NCBI GenBank assembly: GCA_039028695.1
Contig: JBCCHN010000003.1
Location: 38,234 to 102,233 of the forward strand
Length of the DNA stretch: 64,000 nucleotides
DNA from: JANQKX01 sp039028695
GTDB taxonomy: Bacteria; Pseudomonadota; Alphaproteobacteria; Kiloniellales; Kiloniellaceae
Direction of reading: 5' to 3'
Both the position numbers and the translations under genes were made by a program. The notes under the pieces are model-generated. The model was given only the letters and a program-made list of their open reading frames with translations. It did no database searches and was not told the origin of the DNA. Shown piece by piece: positions 53,111 to 62,514 of the stretch (its first letter is position 1; the number at the start of each line of letters is the position of its first letter).

Positions 53111-53317
53111 TCGGCTCTTGGGAGACCAAATGCCTGGCGGATTAAGTCGGTCGATCATTGTCGATGCCTCCTTGAAAATGCGCCCGCCAGGATGATCGGC
53201 CGAGGTCGACTGGCTGGGCAACGCAATCTTGCTAAGTCTGGCCACTTGGAAAATTTCAGGATCAGACTAAAGTGATCAGATCGTATCAGTTAAACTAAGA
53301 CAGGATCCTTTTCATCT

Positions 53318-54583
53318 ATGACTGCTGAATATGAGGTGGCCGTCGTTGGGGCCGGCGCGGCGGGTTTGTCGGCAGGTGAGGCCTTGCGTCAAGCAGGCAT
53401 CGACTATGTGGTGCTCGAGGCCAGCAACCGGTTAGGTGGTCGCTCTTGGACCGACCATGGAACCTTTCCCGGAATTCCCTTCGACCGGGGCTGCCATTGG
53501 CTGCATTCGGCCTCGATCAACCCTTTGCGGGCTTTTGCGGACCGGCAGGGGCTGGCCTATGACACCGGCTTTTCCTTTGACGACCGGGCTCATTTCATGG
53601 GCGCCGAACGGGTTTCTCAGGAGACCGAAAGAGAGATCGAGGCGGCCCTGGAAGATGCCTTCGAGATCATCGCGGACAATCTGGCGGAAGACCGCCAAGG
53701 CGAGGGAAGTGACTTGGCGACCAGCGATTTGGTAGAAGACTCTTCGCCCTGGTATGCCCTTTTTGAGGACAAGTTCAGCCTCATGACCAGCGGCACACCA
53801 AGCACCGTCTCGGCGCTGGACTTCGCCCGCTCTCGCGACACCTATCAAGACTATCCCGTCGAAGATGGCTTGGGGCATCTGATTCTCGAGCATGCTCAGC
53901 ACGTGGAGGTGCGTCCCAACACGGCGGTGAATTCCATCGATTGGTCCGGCAAGCGGTTGGCCTTGGGCACCAATCAGGGCACCCTTCGAGCCCAGGCGGT
54001 GATTGTCACAGCCTCCACTTCGGTGCTGGCGGATCGGGCCATCCGCTTCACACCCGAGTTACCCGAGGCAACCGGTTCCGCTCTCGAAGCCTGCCGCTTG
54101 GGATGCTACGAAAAAGTCGGGCTCTTGCTGGATGCCCCTCTGGTTGGGCTGCCCCACTGCATCACCACCATCGACCCGAATGGGGAGCGCTCGCCCCTCA
54201 GCTTCGTCATTAATCCCTTCGGCCGGGCCATGGTGGTGGCCGAGGTGGGCGGCGCCTATGCTCAAAGCTTGATCGAGGAGGGAACGGCTGCGGTTCTTGA
54301 TCACGCCGTAGAAAGCCTGGCCGGTGCGCTCGGTTCCGGCATCAAAGCCAAAATCCGGCAATCGCTGGTGACGGACTGGCGTCATGACCCTTGGATCCGG
54401 GGTGCCTATTCCCATGCCCGACCGGGCCATGCCCATAAACGCAGCGCCCTTAGCGCGCCCATCGGTGAGCGGATCTTCCTCGCCGGCGAGGCCACCACGG
54501 AATTTTATTTCGCCTCCTGCCACGGCGCCCATATGAGCGGCCTCACCGCCGCCGAAAAGGCCATTGCTGTGGTTAGGGCGTGA
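53318..54583 (+). CDS. flavin-dependent amine oxidase
   Basis: A 421-residue monoamine-oxidase-family protein. The FAD Rossmann motif is VVGAGAAGLSAGEALRQAGIDYVVLEAS, followed by NRLGGRSWTDH. The C-terminal FAD segment is RIFLAGEATTEFYFASCHGAHMSGLTAAEKA. The central region binds an amine substrate. There is no signal peptide and no partner gene. Its 3' end overlaps the convergent isochorismatase gene by 11 bases. Confidence 0.92.
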   Translation: MTAEYEVAVVGAGAAGLSAGEALRQAGIDYVVLEASNRLGGRSWTDHGTFPGIPFDRGCHWLHSASINPLRAFADRQGLAYDTGFSFDDRAHFMGAERVSQETEREIEAALEDAFEIIADNLAEDRQGEGSDLATSDLVEDSSPWYALFEDKFSLMTSGTPSTVSALDFARSRDTYQDYPVEDGLGHLILEHAQHVEVRPNTAVNSIDWSGKRLALGTNQGTLRAQAVIVTASTSVLADRAIRFTPELPEATGSALEACRLGCYEKVGLLLDAPLVGLPHCITTIDPNGERSPLSFVINPFGRAMVVAEVGGAYAQSLIEEGTAAVLDHAVESLAGALGSGIKAKIRQSLVTDWRHDPWIRGAYSHARPGHAHKRSALSAPIGERIFLAGEATTEFYFASCHGAHMSGLTAAEKAIAVVRA

Positions 54584-55265
54584 GGAGCGAGATCAATTCG
54601 TCGCTCAATCGGACGTCCCCGAAGTTGCGCAGTATGTTGTACAAACTGGATTGATGTTCTTCGTCGGTTCGAGCGGCGTTGGCATCAGCAACCATAATGA
54701 CCTTATAACCTAAGGAAAAAGCATCCCGCACCGACGACTCGCAGCAGATATTGGTCAGCACGCCTGCAATAAACAGAGTGTCGATCTTGCGTTCTTTCAA
54801 TAATCCATGCAGATCGCATTTTCCTGGGAAAAAGGCACTATAATCCCTTTTCTGTACCTGGATATCGTCGGCTGCGGGAGAGAGGCTATCCGGCAGTTCT
54901 TTGTGAGGGCTATCGTCGGCCGTTTCCATCACATTTTTTTGAAAGAAATCCGGTCCCCACAGAGCTTCGACGAGGGCACCCTCCAGCGACATGGGGCCCG
55001 AGTATACCCAGGCGACTGTGCCGCCAGCCGTCCGCAAGGCGGTTGCCAAACGGTTGATCGGCTCAACAACCGAGCCAGCGCAGGGCGTGCCAGCGATAAA
55101 ATTCTGCATCAAGTCAATGACCACAAGGGCGCGTTTCCGGGGCTCGATTACCTCAAAAGCAAAGCGCTGTCCTCGTCGTTTGGTCATTTTTCGGACCGCC
55201 CAGTCGGGAAGGCTATTGTCGTGCTTCGATCCCATCGGGCGCAAGTCGGGCTTGAGTGGAGGCAT
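54573..55265 (-). CDS. isochorismatase-family cysteine hydrolase
   Basis: A 230-residue protein with the catalytic Asp in VVIDLMQNFIAG, Lys in WGPDFFQKN, and Cys in GVLTNICCESSVRDAF. The N-terminal 45 residues are extra and basic. Members cleave isochorismate, nicotinamide, N-carbamoyl compounds or similar amides; the target here is unknown. Two adjacent Cys in the nucleophile region make the exact catalytic residue uncertain. Confidence 0.9.
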   Translation of the reverse strand: MPPLKPDLRPMGSKHDNSLPDWAVRKMTKRRGQRFAFEVIEPRKRALVVIDLMQNFIAGTPCAGSVVEPINRLATALRTAGGTVAWVYSGPMSLEGALVEALWGPDFFQKNVMETADDSPHKELPDSLSPAADDIQVQKRDYSAFFPGKCDLHGLLKERKIDTLFIAGVLTNICCESSVRDAFSLGYKVIMVADANAARTDEEHQSSLYNILRNFGDVRLSDELISLLTP

Positions 55266-55603
55266 TTTGAGATCGATCTCCCTACCGAAATGGTTCCATC
55301 AAGCGTTTTAGTCGGGTAACTAACTTGTCGCGATTCGCCTGAAGTGCCAAGACTCACTGATGACATAATTCGGTAAATGCGTGAGCCTTTAATTTAAGGG
55401 GGGGCAAACCCATTTTTTGGCATGAGGTGCGCATGACTCTTGATCAGTGGCTAAATTTTGTGGGCATTTGAACCTTGGCCGGTCTGCCCTTGGGGCCGAA
55501 TGTTCTAAATTGCACTGTTCTTTCCGCGCAGAAGGGCTTTGGTGGTTTCCTCTCTCTAGAGTAGAGTCTTCATATCGCCAAAAACCTCGCTGTGAGACGC
55601 CCC
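55266..55603. other. 338-base gap
   Basis: No supported gene. A 12-codon frame at 55434 (MTLDQWLNF) recalls the start of a LysE-family gene but is too short to call. The last 60 bases before 55604 are the likely promoter of the membrane protein. Confidence 0.4.
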
Positions 55604-56086
55604 ATGCTCACCCCCCGGAGCTTTGCCTTTATCGCCTGTCGTTTGATGGCGATTTATCTACTGGTTCAAGCCATTGACTTTGCCGCGATCTTTGCTTGGT
55701 CCCTGATGCGTTTGGAGTTGCCTGACCTGTGGATGGCTTCTAGTCCCTCGGCTATCATTGGATTGATTGGCCTGGTGACTTTTTTTGTCCTGTGGTTTGG
55801 CGCAGGCCCGATCAGCCGATGCATCACCCCAAAGATCGCACAAGAAAACTCGTCGGAAGATTGGACGCAACAGGGTTTGCTATCCGTCGGCATCGTCCTT
55901 ATTGGAATTTGGATCATCGCCGTTAACCTGCCGGGCCTTGTGGGTTATATCTATGTCTTCGCGGATGATGTTGTTGTGGACCCAAAAGGAATAATTGAAC
56001 TCGTCCTATCACTTGTTCTCGGGGTTTTTTGCCTAGTTGGAGCGCATGGCCTCACGCGATTTGTAGGTAAAATGAGGCGCTGGTAA
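55604..56086 (+). CDS. small multi-pass membrane protein
   Basis: 160 residues from the ATG at 55604, with four hydrophobic stretches (about residues 7-28, 45-66, 95-117 and 130-150). No catalytic motif or family is recognised. It ends 16 bases before a GNAT gene on the same strand and may be in its transcript. Confidence 0.65.
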   Translation: MLTPRSFAFIACRLMAIYLLVQAIDFAAIFAWSLMRLELPDLWMASSPSAIIGLIGLVTFFVLWFGAGPISRCITPKIAQENSSEDWTQQGLLSVGIVLIGIWIIAVNLPGLVGYIYVFADDVVVDPKGIIELVLSLVLGVFCLVGAHGLTRFVGKMRRW

Positions 56087-56102
56087 GGAAGGAGACTTTG
56101 CC

Positions 56103-56651
56103 GTGCCTTTAGAGAGAGCCCCCCCAGAGACTTTCACAACGGCGGGCCTCACGTTGCGCAGGCCCCGGCTGGAGGATGCGGGCGCGGTCTTCCGTAATTA
56201 CGCCACCGATCCCCAGGTGGTGCGCTACTTGTGTTGGCGACTCCACGAAAGCGAGGCGGATACGCTTGAGTTTTTGCAGTTCTGTGAGCGGGCGTGGCAG
56301 GAAGAGATTGCTTTTACCTACGCCATAGAGCCTTTGGCAGACTCAACCGGTCCCATCGGCATGATCGACATGCGGTTTGAGCGAGGCCAGGTTCACTTCG
56401 GCTATGTTCTGGGGCGCCTCTTTTGGGGACAGGGTATCATGAGTGAAGCGCTCACCTGCTTGGTGGATTGGTCCTTGGCTCAAGCCTCCATTTGGCGGGC
56501 GGCGGCCTATTGCGATGTTGAGAATCTTGGCTCGGCCCGGGTGATGGAAAAAGCCGGCATGGTCCGCGAGGGTCTCCTGCGGCGCTATGCGGTGCATTCC
56601 AATGTTTCACCGGACCCTCGTGACTGTTATCTCTATGCCAAGGTACGTTAA
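56103..56651 (+). CDS. GNAT-family acetyltransferase (RimJ/RimL type)
   Basis: A 182-residue protein beginning at GTG 56103 with AAGGAGA upstream. It has LTLRRPRLEDAGAVFRNYATDPQVVRYLCW, the strand HFGYVLGRLFWGQGIMSEAL (an R-x-x-W-G-x-G acetyl-CoA motif), and AYCDVENLGSARVMEKAGM. The RimJ/RimL branch acetylates ribosomal proteins or small amines. A truncated paralogue lies at 52946-53110. Confidence 0.92.
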   Translation: MPLERAPPETFTTAGLTLRRPRLEDAGAVFRNYATDPQVVRYLCWRLHESEADTLEFLQFCERAWQEEIAFTYAIEPLADSTGPIGMIDMRFERGQVHFGYVLGRLFWGQGIMSEALTCLVDWSLAQASIWRAAAYCDVENLGSARVMEKAGMVREGLLRRYAVHSNVSPDPRDCYLYAKVR

Positions 56652-56697
56652 GAACGTCGACGCAGGTCCAAGTCTTATTTCCCAGCCGTCGGGCGCT

Positions 56698-57192
56698 TTA
56701 GGCAATAGAGCTGAAAGTCGTGGAGCCGAAGGAAATGATCCGCTTCAAGTCGGTCATGCCCAGCCGCTCCAAAAGTCGGCGCGAGGGCAGGTTGTCTTTA
56801 TCGGCGAAGGCGTAAACGAGGGGCATGTCCAGCCGGGTAAAGGCGTCGTCAAGCACCGCTTCGGCCGCTTCCCGCGCCAGGCCCCGGCCTCGCGCCGTTG
56901 GAACCAGCCGAAAACCCAACTCAGGCTGTCGGCTGCCCTCGATGTCCTCCCAGTTGAGGCCGCAATAGCCTGCAAAATTATGTCCCTTTTTTTCAAACAT
57001 GGCGTACTTGGAAAAGCCGCTGGCCTCTTGGCAGGCGATCCAGCCGTTCATCTTCTTAAGCCCGGCGGCCGCGTCCAAAGTGCCGTCGATGGACCAGATC
57101 ATAAAGTCAGGATCGGCGAAGTGGGGTAGGATGATCTCTGCATCCGCTTGCGTGAAGGGACGCAAAATCAAACGGTCGGTTTCTAGACGCAT
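56698..57192 (-). CDS. GNAT-family acetyltransferase (RimJ/RimL type)
   Basis: 164 residues: MRLETDRLILRPFTQADAEIILP at the start, LGFRLVPTARGRGLAREAAEAV containing the R-G-R-G-L loop, and NLPSRRLLERLGM at the end. Substrate unknown. It lies 13 bases downstream of a P-loop kinase gene on the same strand. Confidence 0.92.
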   Translation of the reverse strand: MRLETDRLILRPFTQADAEIILPHFADPDFMIWSIDGTLDAAAGLKKMNGWIACQEASGFSKYAMFEKKGHNFAGYCGLNWEDIEGSRQPELGFRLVPTARGRGLAREAAEAVLDDAFTRLDMPLVYAFADKDNLPSRRLLERLGMTDLKRIISFGSTTFSSIA

Positions 57193-57205
57193 ACTCTCTG
57201 CCCTC

Positions 57206-57727
57206 TCAAGACTCCCATGTCATCTGATCGCAAAGATCCTCGGCAATGTCTTTAAGCGATCGGTTGTCTGCTTCCACCGCCAGGTCGAAGGGGCAGGTTT
57301 CTTCGAGCGAACGGGCCAGTTCGAGAGTCCGCTTCAGGTGCCAGTCGAGCCCTGCGCCCATCTCCCGCTGCCGCACCCGCGCCAGCAAGGTCGCCTCGCT
57401 TGCGCGCAGATGACAGAGGGTGGTTCGGCTGCCGGGCACCGCGGCGGCGATGGCCTCCCGCTCGGCCGCTGTCTCCACCACCCGGGCCACGATAAGGTTG
57501 CGAGCGCCGGCTGCCCGGCAGTTCCGCCAGACATCCGCCATGTTTTTGAGCGCCAATCGGCTGCCATAGGGATCGCCTGCCGGCCGCGGAAAGGTCTGCG
57601 CCAAGGCATCCAGATCGATAAAGCTGTGGGGAACCCATTGTTCCATCAGCTTAACCGAAAGCTCATCCCCCACACTGGACTTGCCCACCCCGACGGGGCC
57701 GGAGAGGATAAGGAGGGGCACTGTCAT
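57206..57727 (-). CDS. P-loop NTPase/kinase-like protein
   Basis: 173 residues from the ATG at 57727 (TTG 57736 is also open). Walker A is ILSGPVGVGKSSVGDEL, followed by FIDLDALAQTF, a VVETAAEREAIAAAVPGS segment, CHLRASEATLLARVRQRE (lid) and a short C-terminal helix. It resembles small nucleoside or antibiotic kinases (AAA_33/shikimate-kinase-like). Substrate unknown. It lies 13 bases downstream of the peptidase-like hydrolase, on the same strand, suggesting an operon. Confidence 0.8.
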   Translation of the reverse strand: MTVPLLILSGPVGVGKSSVGDELSVKLMEQWVPHSFIDLDALAQTFPRPAGDPYGSRLALKNMADVWRNCRAAGARNLIVARVVETAAEREAIAAAVPGSRTTLCHLRASEATLLARVRQREMGAGLDWHLKRTLELARSLEETCPFDLAVEADNRSLKDIAEDLCDQMTWES

Positions 57728-57740
57728 GTCCGGCAATGGC

Positions 57741-59294
57741 CTATCCTCCGCCCAATGACAAAAAGGCGGGTTGCCGCAAGTCGTCTAAGCAAGCCGGCGC
57801 TGGCCGCTTGCTCGGGTCGGCGACGAAGTCCGACATGGTCTGCCGGGCACAGCGATCACTTCCGATTTGGCCATGCCCGGTGGCGGGAAAAACGAAGTGA
57901 TGACTGTTGGGCAGGTGCCGGGCAACTGCATCGCCATATTCGATAGGCGTTACGGGATCAAAGGCGCCGGAAAGAAGTAAAACAGGGATTTCGCTGGCCA
58001 CCGCCTTTGCTTCGATGGGCTCTAATTGCCCGGTCGGCCAATAGGTGCAGACGCCCTTTGTCTTAAAATGTTCGGACCAGCTATAAATGTGAAAGGCCAA
58101 ATCGCTGCTATTGGCAGGCAAAGGTTTTGGGTCGTGAAAGTATATTTCTCGGCACCATACGGACAGACTCAGGCCAAAGGCGGCATAAGTCGCGAAGGAG
58201 TTATAAAGGTAGTCCTCAAGAAGCGGGATGATCCGACGATCCTCTCCCTTTGCCAAACCATCTATGGTCCAGGGAAGTTTGGTAATTGGCTGGTTTCGGT
58301 AGAGCGCGTGAAACAAGACCTCCAACAACACATTTCGATCAAGCAAAGCATAGAGCGGCTCGTGCCCTTGAGCGTTCCAGATTTCAAGAACGACAGGCTC
58401 GTTTTCGAGACGGTCGAGTAAATCGACAAAGTCCCTTTCCAAATTCGGATAGGCCTGATGACATCGGTCGTGATCGCGGCAAGCGTCAAGCAGGCGCTCA
58501 AAGGCCGCGTGGCTTTGATCGAAGTAGTCGCGCTGAGCGTCAGCTGCGTGGAGCACTGAGTCCAGAACCGCCGCCTCGACCTGCTCGGGAAAAAGATCCA
58601 TGGTCGTCAGGGCCAAGTGGGTGCCGTAGGAAACGCCAACCAAAATGGCCCGATCATACCCCAACAATAGTATAAGCGTTGCAAGGTCTTGCGCGGATTG
58701 GCGACTGGTGTAGGCGGCCAGATCGTGACCCTCCTCAAGGAGTTGTTCGTAACAGGCCGTCAGGTCCGTTTTTTCTCTTTGCAGGGCATCGTCGAACGAC
58801 TCGGGATTATTGGAAACGGCCGCCCAATGCTCCGGCAAATGGGCGTTTGGACAGTTCAAGGCCGGCTGACTGAGCGGTGCGCCCCTTTGATCAAAAACGA
58901 TCAAGTCGTGGCCAGGCACGTCAAGGTCCGCAAAGCGGCGCCATCCTTCACGCCGGTTCTTTTTGTCAATGTTGGTGGAAACACCTGGTCCACCGGTCAA
59001 AAAAATAACCGGTACCGCGTTTTCTTTTTTATTCTTGGCCTGGAACAGGGCGACGGGCAAGTGGATGCGACGGTCGCCCGGTTCTTCCCAATCCTCTGGC
59101 ACGTCCAAGTATCCACAGATGCTGGCAGTCTCCACGCCCTTTGAGTTCCAGCAATCTACTTTTTCGAAACTAGATCTAGCCGCGTTCGCACTTGCCGCAT
59201 TAGCAGGCGTGATGAAGCCCACGAAAACCGTCAACGCAGCCAGAACCGCAAGCAAGCCTCTAGCCCTATCCAGGTAACGGCAAAGTTGCCTCAT
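57741..59294 (-). CDS. secreted alpha/beta hydrolase of the tripeptidyl-aminopeptidase type
   Basis: About 517 residues from the ATG at 59294, which overlaps the upstream GNAT stop (ATGA); longer starts at 59306 and 59315 are possible. A signal peptide ends near ANAASA. The oxyanion region is FLTGGPGVSTN, the nucleophile GVSYGTHLAL, the acid GAFDPVTP and the base His in ATGHGQIG; the last segment fits the TAP C-terminal domain. It probably trims peptides or cleaves esters in the periplasm. Confidence 0.9.
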   Translation of the reverse strand: MRQLCRYLDRARGLLAVLAALTVFVGFITPANAASANAARSSFEKVDCWNSKGVETASICGYLDVPEDWEEPGDRRIHLPVALFQAKNKKENAVPVIFLTGGPGVSTNIDKKNRREGWRRFADLDVPGHDLIVFDQRGAPLSQPALNCPNAHLPEHWAAVSNNPESFDDALQREKTDLTACYEQLLEEGHDLAAYTSRQSAQDLATLILLLGYDRAILVGVSYGTHLALTTMDLFPEQVEAAVLDSVLHAADAQRDYFDQSHAAFERLLDACRDHDRCHQAYPNLERDFVDLLDRLENEPVVLEIWNAQGHEPLYALLDRNVLLEVLFHALYRNQPITKLPWTIDGLAKGEDRRIIPLLEDYLYNSFATYAAFGLSLSVWCREIYFHDPKPLPANSSDLAFHIYSWSEHFKTKGVCTYWPTGQLEPIEAKAVASEIPVLLLSGAFDPVTPIEYGDAVARHLPNSHHFVFPATGHGQIGSDRCARQTMSDFVADPSKRPAPACLDDLRQPAFLSLGGG

Positions 59295-59749
59295 GAAGGT
59301 GACCATTCCATCCAAGTGTGGGTATCATGATACTCTCCGGTTACCCGAAAGCCCAGGCGCTCATATAGAGATAGCGCACGATTGCCTTTCAGCACGCGCA
59401 GTCGTATCGGCAACGTGATTGCATGTGCCTCAGTCATAACATCTAACAGCAACTGCGTTCCCAAGCCCTGATTTTGTTGGGCCCTTTGGATCTGTATTTC
59501 ACGTAGCCACAGATGATCCTTTTCCCTTTGCAGCCAAAGCACCCCAATAGGCGCACCATCGCATTCTATTATTTGGTAAGCACCTGTGTCCCATTTGCGG
59601 TCGAAGTAGGAATCCTGAGCAGCGGCGTCCCAAGAACCGAATTGCTCAATGGCAAGGTCACGGTAAACTTCTTCGTTGAGTGCATTGGCAAAGGCTTTGT
59701 CCGCTTGGTTTGATGGCCGGCGTCGCAACCGGTTATATGACACACTCAT
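59291..59749 (-). CDS. GNAT-family acetyltransferase
   Basis: 152 residues from the ATG at 59749, which overlaps the stop of the upstream Nudix gene (TAATG). It has GAPIGVLWLQREKDHLWLREIQIQRAQQNQGLGTQLL, a clear Q-x-x-G-x-G/T acetyl-CoA loop, and LRVLKGNRALSLYERLGF at the end. The longer frame to 59830 would run deep into the Nudix gene. Substrate unknown. Confidence 0.9.
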   Translation of the reverse strand: MSVSYNRLRRRPSNQADKAFANALNEEVYRDLAIEQFGSWDAAAQDSYFDRKWDTGAYQIIECDGAPIGVLWLQREKDHLWLREIQIQRAQQNQGLGTQLLLDVMTEAHAITLPIRLRVLKGNRALSLYERLGFRVTGEYHDTHTWMEWSPS

Positions 59750-60201
59750 TATGAATCCTGTATCTTCCTGATCGCCCAACGGTGCGCTTCTTCCATCAAG
59801 TTCTCGGCTGCCTGACTGAGGGAAATCCACTCCGGGTGATGATCGGGCTCGGCGATGGGACCTTGCTTGCCCACAAGTTCAACCCGATAGAACTGGCAGA
59901 GCTTGTTGTAACCGGTGCCGTCCCGATAGGAGCGGACGAATTGATTGGCCCGGCCGATAGGGCCGAGCAATTGGATCTTAAAGCCGGTTTCCTCGCGATA
60001 TTCCCGCCGCAAGGCCGCCTCCATGTCCTCGCCCGCGTCAATACCGCCGCCGGGCAACACCAAATGCTGCCGCACCCGCGCCACAAGGACGCGTCCGTGC
60101 CAGTCGATGGCGATGCCGTAAACACCGGGCCTGTCGAGGTATGGCTCGCCCGGCGCTTGGGTGCCGAACTGTAGCGGCTCGTTGATATCTTTTTCGGTCA
60201 T
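59749..60201 (-). CDS. Nudix hydrolase
   Basis: A 150-residue protein with an intact Nudix box, GGGIDAGEDMEAALRREYREETGF. It would hydrolyse a nucleoside diphosphate-linked compound. A good AAAGG site precedes the ATG. It is the first gene of a tightly overlapping minus-strand run: Nudix, GNAT, TAP-like hydrolase, kinase, GNAT. Confidence 0.93.
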   Translation of the reverse strand: MTEKDINEPLQFGTQAPGEPYLDRPGVYGIAIDWHGRVLVARVRQHLVLPGGGIDAGEDMEAALRREYREETGFKIQLLGPIGRANQFVRSYRDGTGYNKLCQFYRVELVGKQGPIAEPDHHPEWISLSQAAENLMEEAHRWAIRKIQDS

Positions 60202-60362
60202 GGTGACCTTTCTTACACAATCAAGATTGCCTCAAACAACACCCTAAGACTTTGTCTTTGTGGCGGCAGGTCCATCTGCGAGAGGCTGCTCCTGACGGGT
60301 TGTTGTCAGGAGCCGGCCGCTATTCTGCCGCGAAGGAATCGAGGCCGGAGGCGAGGCGGGCA

Positions 60363-61253
60363 GTGTCCTATGAGGATCGAGAAGGCCATTTGACGGGGCT
60401 GTTGTTGGTGTCGGCTTCGGCCCTGCTGTTTAGCGTGGCGGGGGTTTTGACAAAGATGATCGCGGCCGAGGCTTGGACCATCGCCGCCTGGCGCGGTTTG
60501 CTCGGGGGGCTTTTGGTCTTGGCCTATGTGGCCTGGGACCGTCGTCGCAAAACCTCAAAAACGACCTCAGGCGCGGTCTTTCGTTTGGGGTGGCGAGGCT
60601 GGTTTTTGGCCACGGTCGGTAGCCTGGCGAGTTTGGCCTTCATCTATGCCTTCAAGTTGACCTTTATCGCCAATGTGGCGGTGATCTATGCGACCGCGCC
60701 TTTCATGGCGGCCGGCTTGGCTTGGCTCCTGCTGCGCGAGGTCGTGCGGGTGCGCACCTTGGTCGCGGCCGGGTTTTGCGTTCTGGGCGTGACCATTGTG
60801 GTGGCCGGCGGTTTGAGCACGGGCAATTTGATCGGTGACGGCGTGGCGCTTCTCATGACGCTCGGCAATGCGCTTTACATGGTCTTGGTGCGCCTCTTTC
60901 GCGAGACGCCGGTGGTGCTCGCCGGCGGTGTGTCGGCGCTGCAGCTCTTTGCCGTTAGCTGGTTCTTCGCCGATCCCTTGGCGGTGACCAAACAAGATGC
61001 GCTTTTGCTCAGTATTTTCGGACTTTCATTTGCCGCCGCCCTGGTCCTCTGGACAGAGGGCACCAAGCGGGTGACCGCGGCGGAGTCCGGCTTGTTCGGC
61101 GCCATGGAAACGCCCTTTGCCATTTTGCTGGCTTGGCTATTGCTGGCTGAATGGCCGCCCTTGGCCAGTTTCCTTGGCGGCGGGCTTGTGCTGGCGGCGG
61201 TTTTCGCCCATGCGGGACGGGATGTCTTCGACGCCCGACGGACGTCTTCTTAA
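60363..61253 (+). CDS. EamA/DMT-family transporter
   Basis: About 296 residues from GTG 60363 (GGAGG 11 bases upstream); a longer TTG frame starts at 60252. Ten hydrophobic helices form two EamA repeats, with characteristic AAWRGLLGGLLVL, NVAVIYATAPFMAAGLAWLLLRE, and the second repeat SGLFGAMETPFAILLAWLLLAE. It is a drug/metabolite exporter of unknown substrate. Confidence 0.9.
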   Translation: MSYEDREGHLTGLLLVSASALLFSVAGVLTKMIAAEAWTIAAWRGLLGGLLVLAYVAWDRRRKTSKTTSGAVFRLGWRGWFLATVGSLASLAFIYAFKLTFIANVAVIYATAPFMAAGLAWLLLREVVRVRTLVAAGFCVLGVTIVVAGGLSTGNLIGDGVALLMTLGNALYMVLVRLFRETPVVLAGGVSALQLFAVSWFFADPLAVTKQDALLLSIFGLSFAAALVLWTEGTKRVTAAESGLFGAMETPFAILLAWLLLAEWPPLASFLGGGLVLAAVFAHAGRDVFDARRTSS

Positions 61254-61272
61254 ACTGAGAAAGGGGTTGGTG

Positions 61273-62358
61273 TCACTTCCCGAAGAGGGCGTCCGCTTCG
61301 TCAAAAAAGGCGCCGTTGCGGGTGTTGCGAAAGGCTTTGAAGGGGATGTCTTCCTGCTTCAAAAAGCCCTTTTGCGGCAGGGTGCCATTGGCCACCATCT
61401 CGATCACCGCGCAGACCGAGGCCGAAGTGGTCCAGGCGATGGCCCGGCGGGCCTCGCCGCTGATTTCCAAGGGCAGATAGGCGCGCACAAATTCCTTGCG
61501 GATCAGCTGCTGGCCCTTGGTGCCCTCGGCGGAGATATGCAGATAGACAACGTCGTCCTCCACCGGCGGCTTGGCGTGGGTTAGGATCTTGCCGGCCGCC
61601 GCCCGGTCCTCGCGCATGAGCAGCTCGTGGAAGAAAAAGTTCATGAGCTGCACGTGGCCCGGATAGCGCAGGGTCTTATAGTCCAGGTTCTCCACCTTGC
61701 CCAAATAGGTCTCGCACATAGTGCCCAGCCCGCCGGAGGTGGTGAAGGCCTCCAGCTTGACTCCGCCCACGTAGACGGTCTCCAGCCACTCCATGGAGGA
61801 GACGGTCTTGTGTTCACCCTCCTCGATCACCTCGCAGTCGTTCAGGTATTCGTTCACCACACCCTCGGGCGACCAATTAAAGGCATAGGCCAAAAGGCCA
61901 CTGGGGTGCTGGGGCAGGGCGCCGACCCGCAGCTTGATGGCGCGGACCTTGCGGAACTGCTTGGCCAGATGGGCGCCCACGATGCCCACAAAGCCCGGCG
62001 CCAGGCCGCATTGGGGCGCCATCACGGCCTTGGCCGTTTTGCTCAGCTTTCGGATCGCCTGGGTCGTGGGTACGTCCTCGGTCAGGTCGAAATAGTGGAT
62101 ACCCAGCTTGTGAGCCACCACCGCCAAGTTTTGATTCAGGGCATAGGGTAGGCACGACAGCACCGCATCACAGGGCGCCAAGAGCTTTTCCAGCTGGGCC
62201 GGTCCGGTCAGCTTGGACTTGCGGGTCTTGAAGGGAAAGTCCTCCTGCGCCGCCTGAGCGTCGATACCGATCACCTCAAAGCCGGTGTCGTGCAGCAAGC
62301 GCGCGGCGAGAGAGCCCACCTTGCCCAGGCCCAAAACCGCAATCTTTTCGATGGTCAC
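61273..62358 (-). CDS. saccharopine dehydrogenase-like oxidoreductase
   Basis: About 361 residues from GTG 62358 (GAAGGGAA upstream); a TTG at 62376 is also open. The Rossmann domain is KIAVLGLGKVGSLAARLL, with YFDLTEDVPTT and GLAPGFVGIVG in the middle and an alpha/beta catalytic domain. It resembles L-lysine 6-dehydrogenase/saccharopine dehydrogenase (LysDH-like) proteins of about 360 residues, which use NAD(P). It is convergent with the DMT transporter, 19 bases away. Confidence 0.88.
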   Translation of the reverse strand: MTIEKIAVLGLGKVGSLAARLLHDTGFEVIGIDAQAAQEDFPFKTRKSKLTGPAQLEKLLAPCDAVLSCLPYALNQNLAVVAHKLGIHYFDLTEDVPTTQAIRKLSKTAKAVMAPQCGLAPGFVGIVGAHLAKQFRKVRAIKLRVGALPQHPSGLLAYAFNWSPEGVVNEYLNDCEVIEEGEHKTVSSMEWLETVYVGGVKLEAFTTSGGLGTMCETYLGKVENLDYKTLRYPGHVQLMNFFFHELLMREDRAAAGKILTHAKPPVEDDVVYLHISAEGTKGQQLIRKEFVRAYLPLEISGEARRAIAWTTSASVCAVIEMVANGTLPQKGFLKQEDIPFKAFRNTRNGAFFDEADALFGK

Positions 62359-62514
62359 GAGAGGATTCCCTTCCAAAACCCAGCGATAGTATTTCAGTCT
62401 AAGCCGCCGCCGCGAGTCGCTTGAAGGTGTAAAATAAGTGACAAAGGTACCCTGCAGCTTTACTTTCGCGGCGATGCAACGGACAACGCCTCAATCGCCA
62501 TCGCTTAAGAGCCT

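Noticed and set aside
55434..55472. 12-codon frame starting MTLDQWLNF, resembling the start of LysE-family genes
   Set aside because: Too short to be distinguished from chance.
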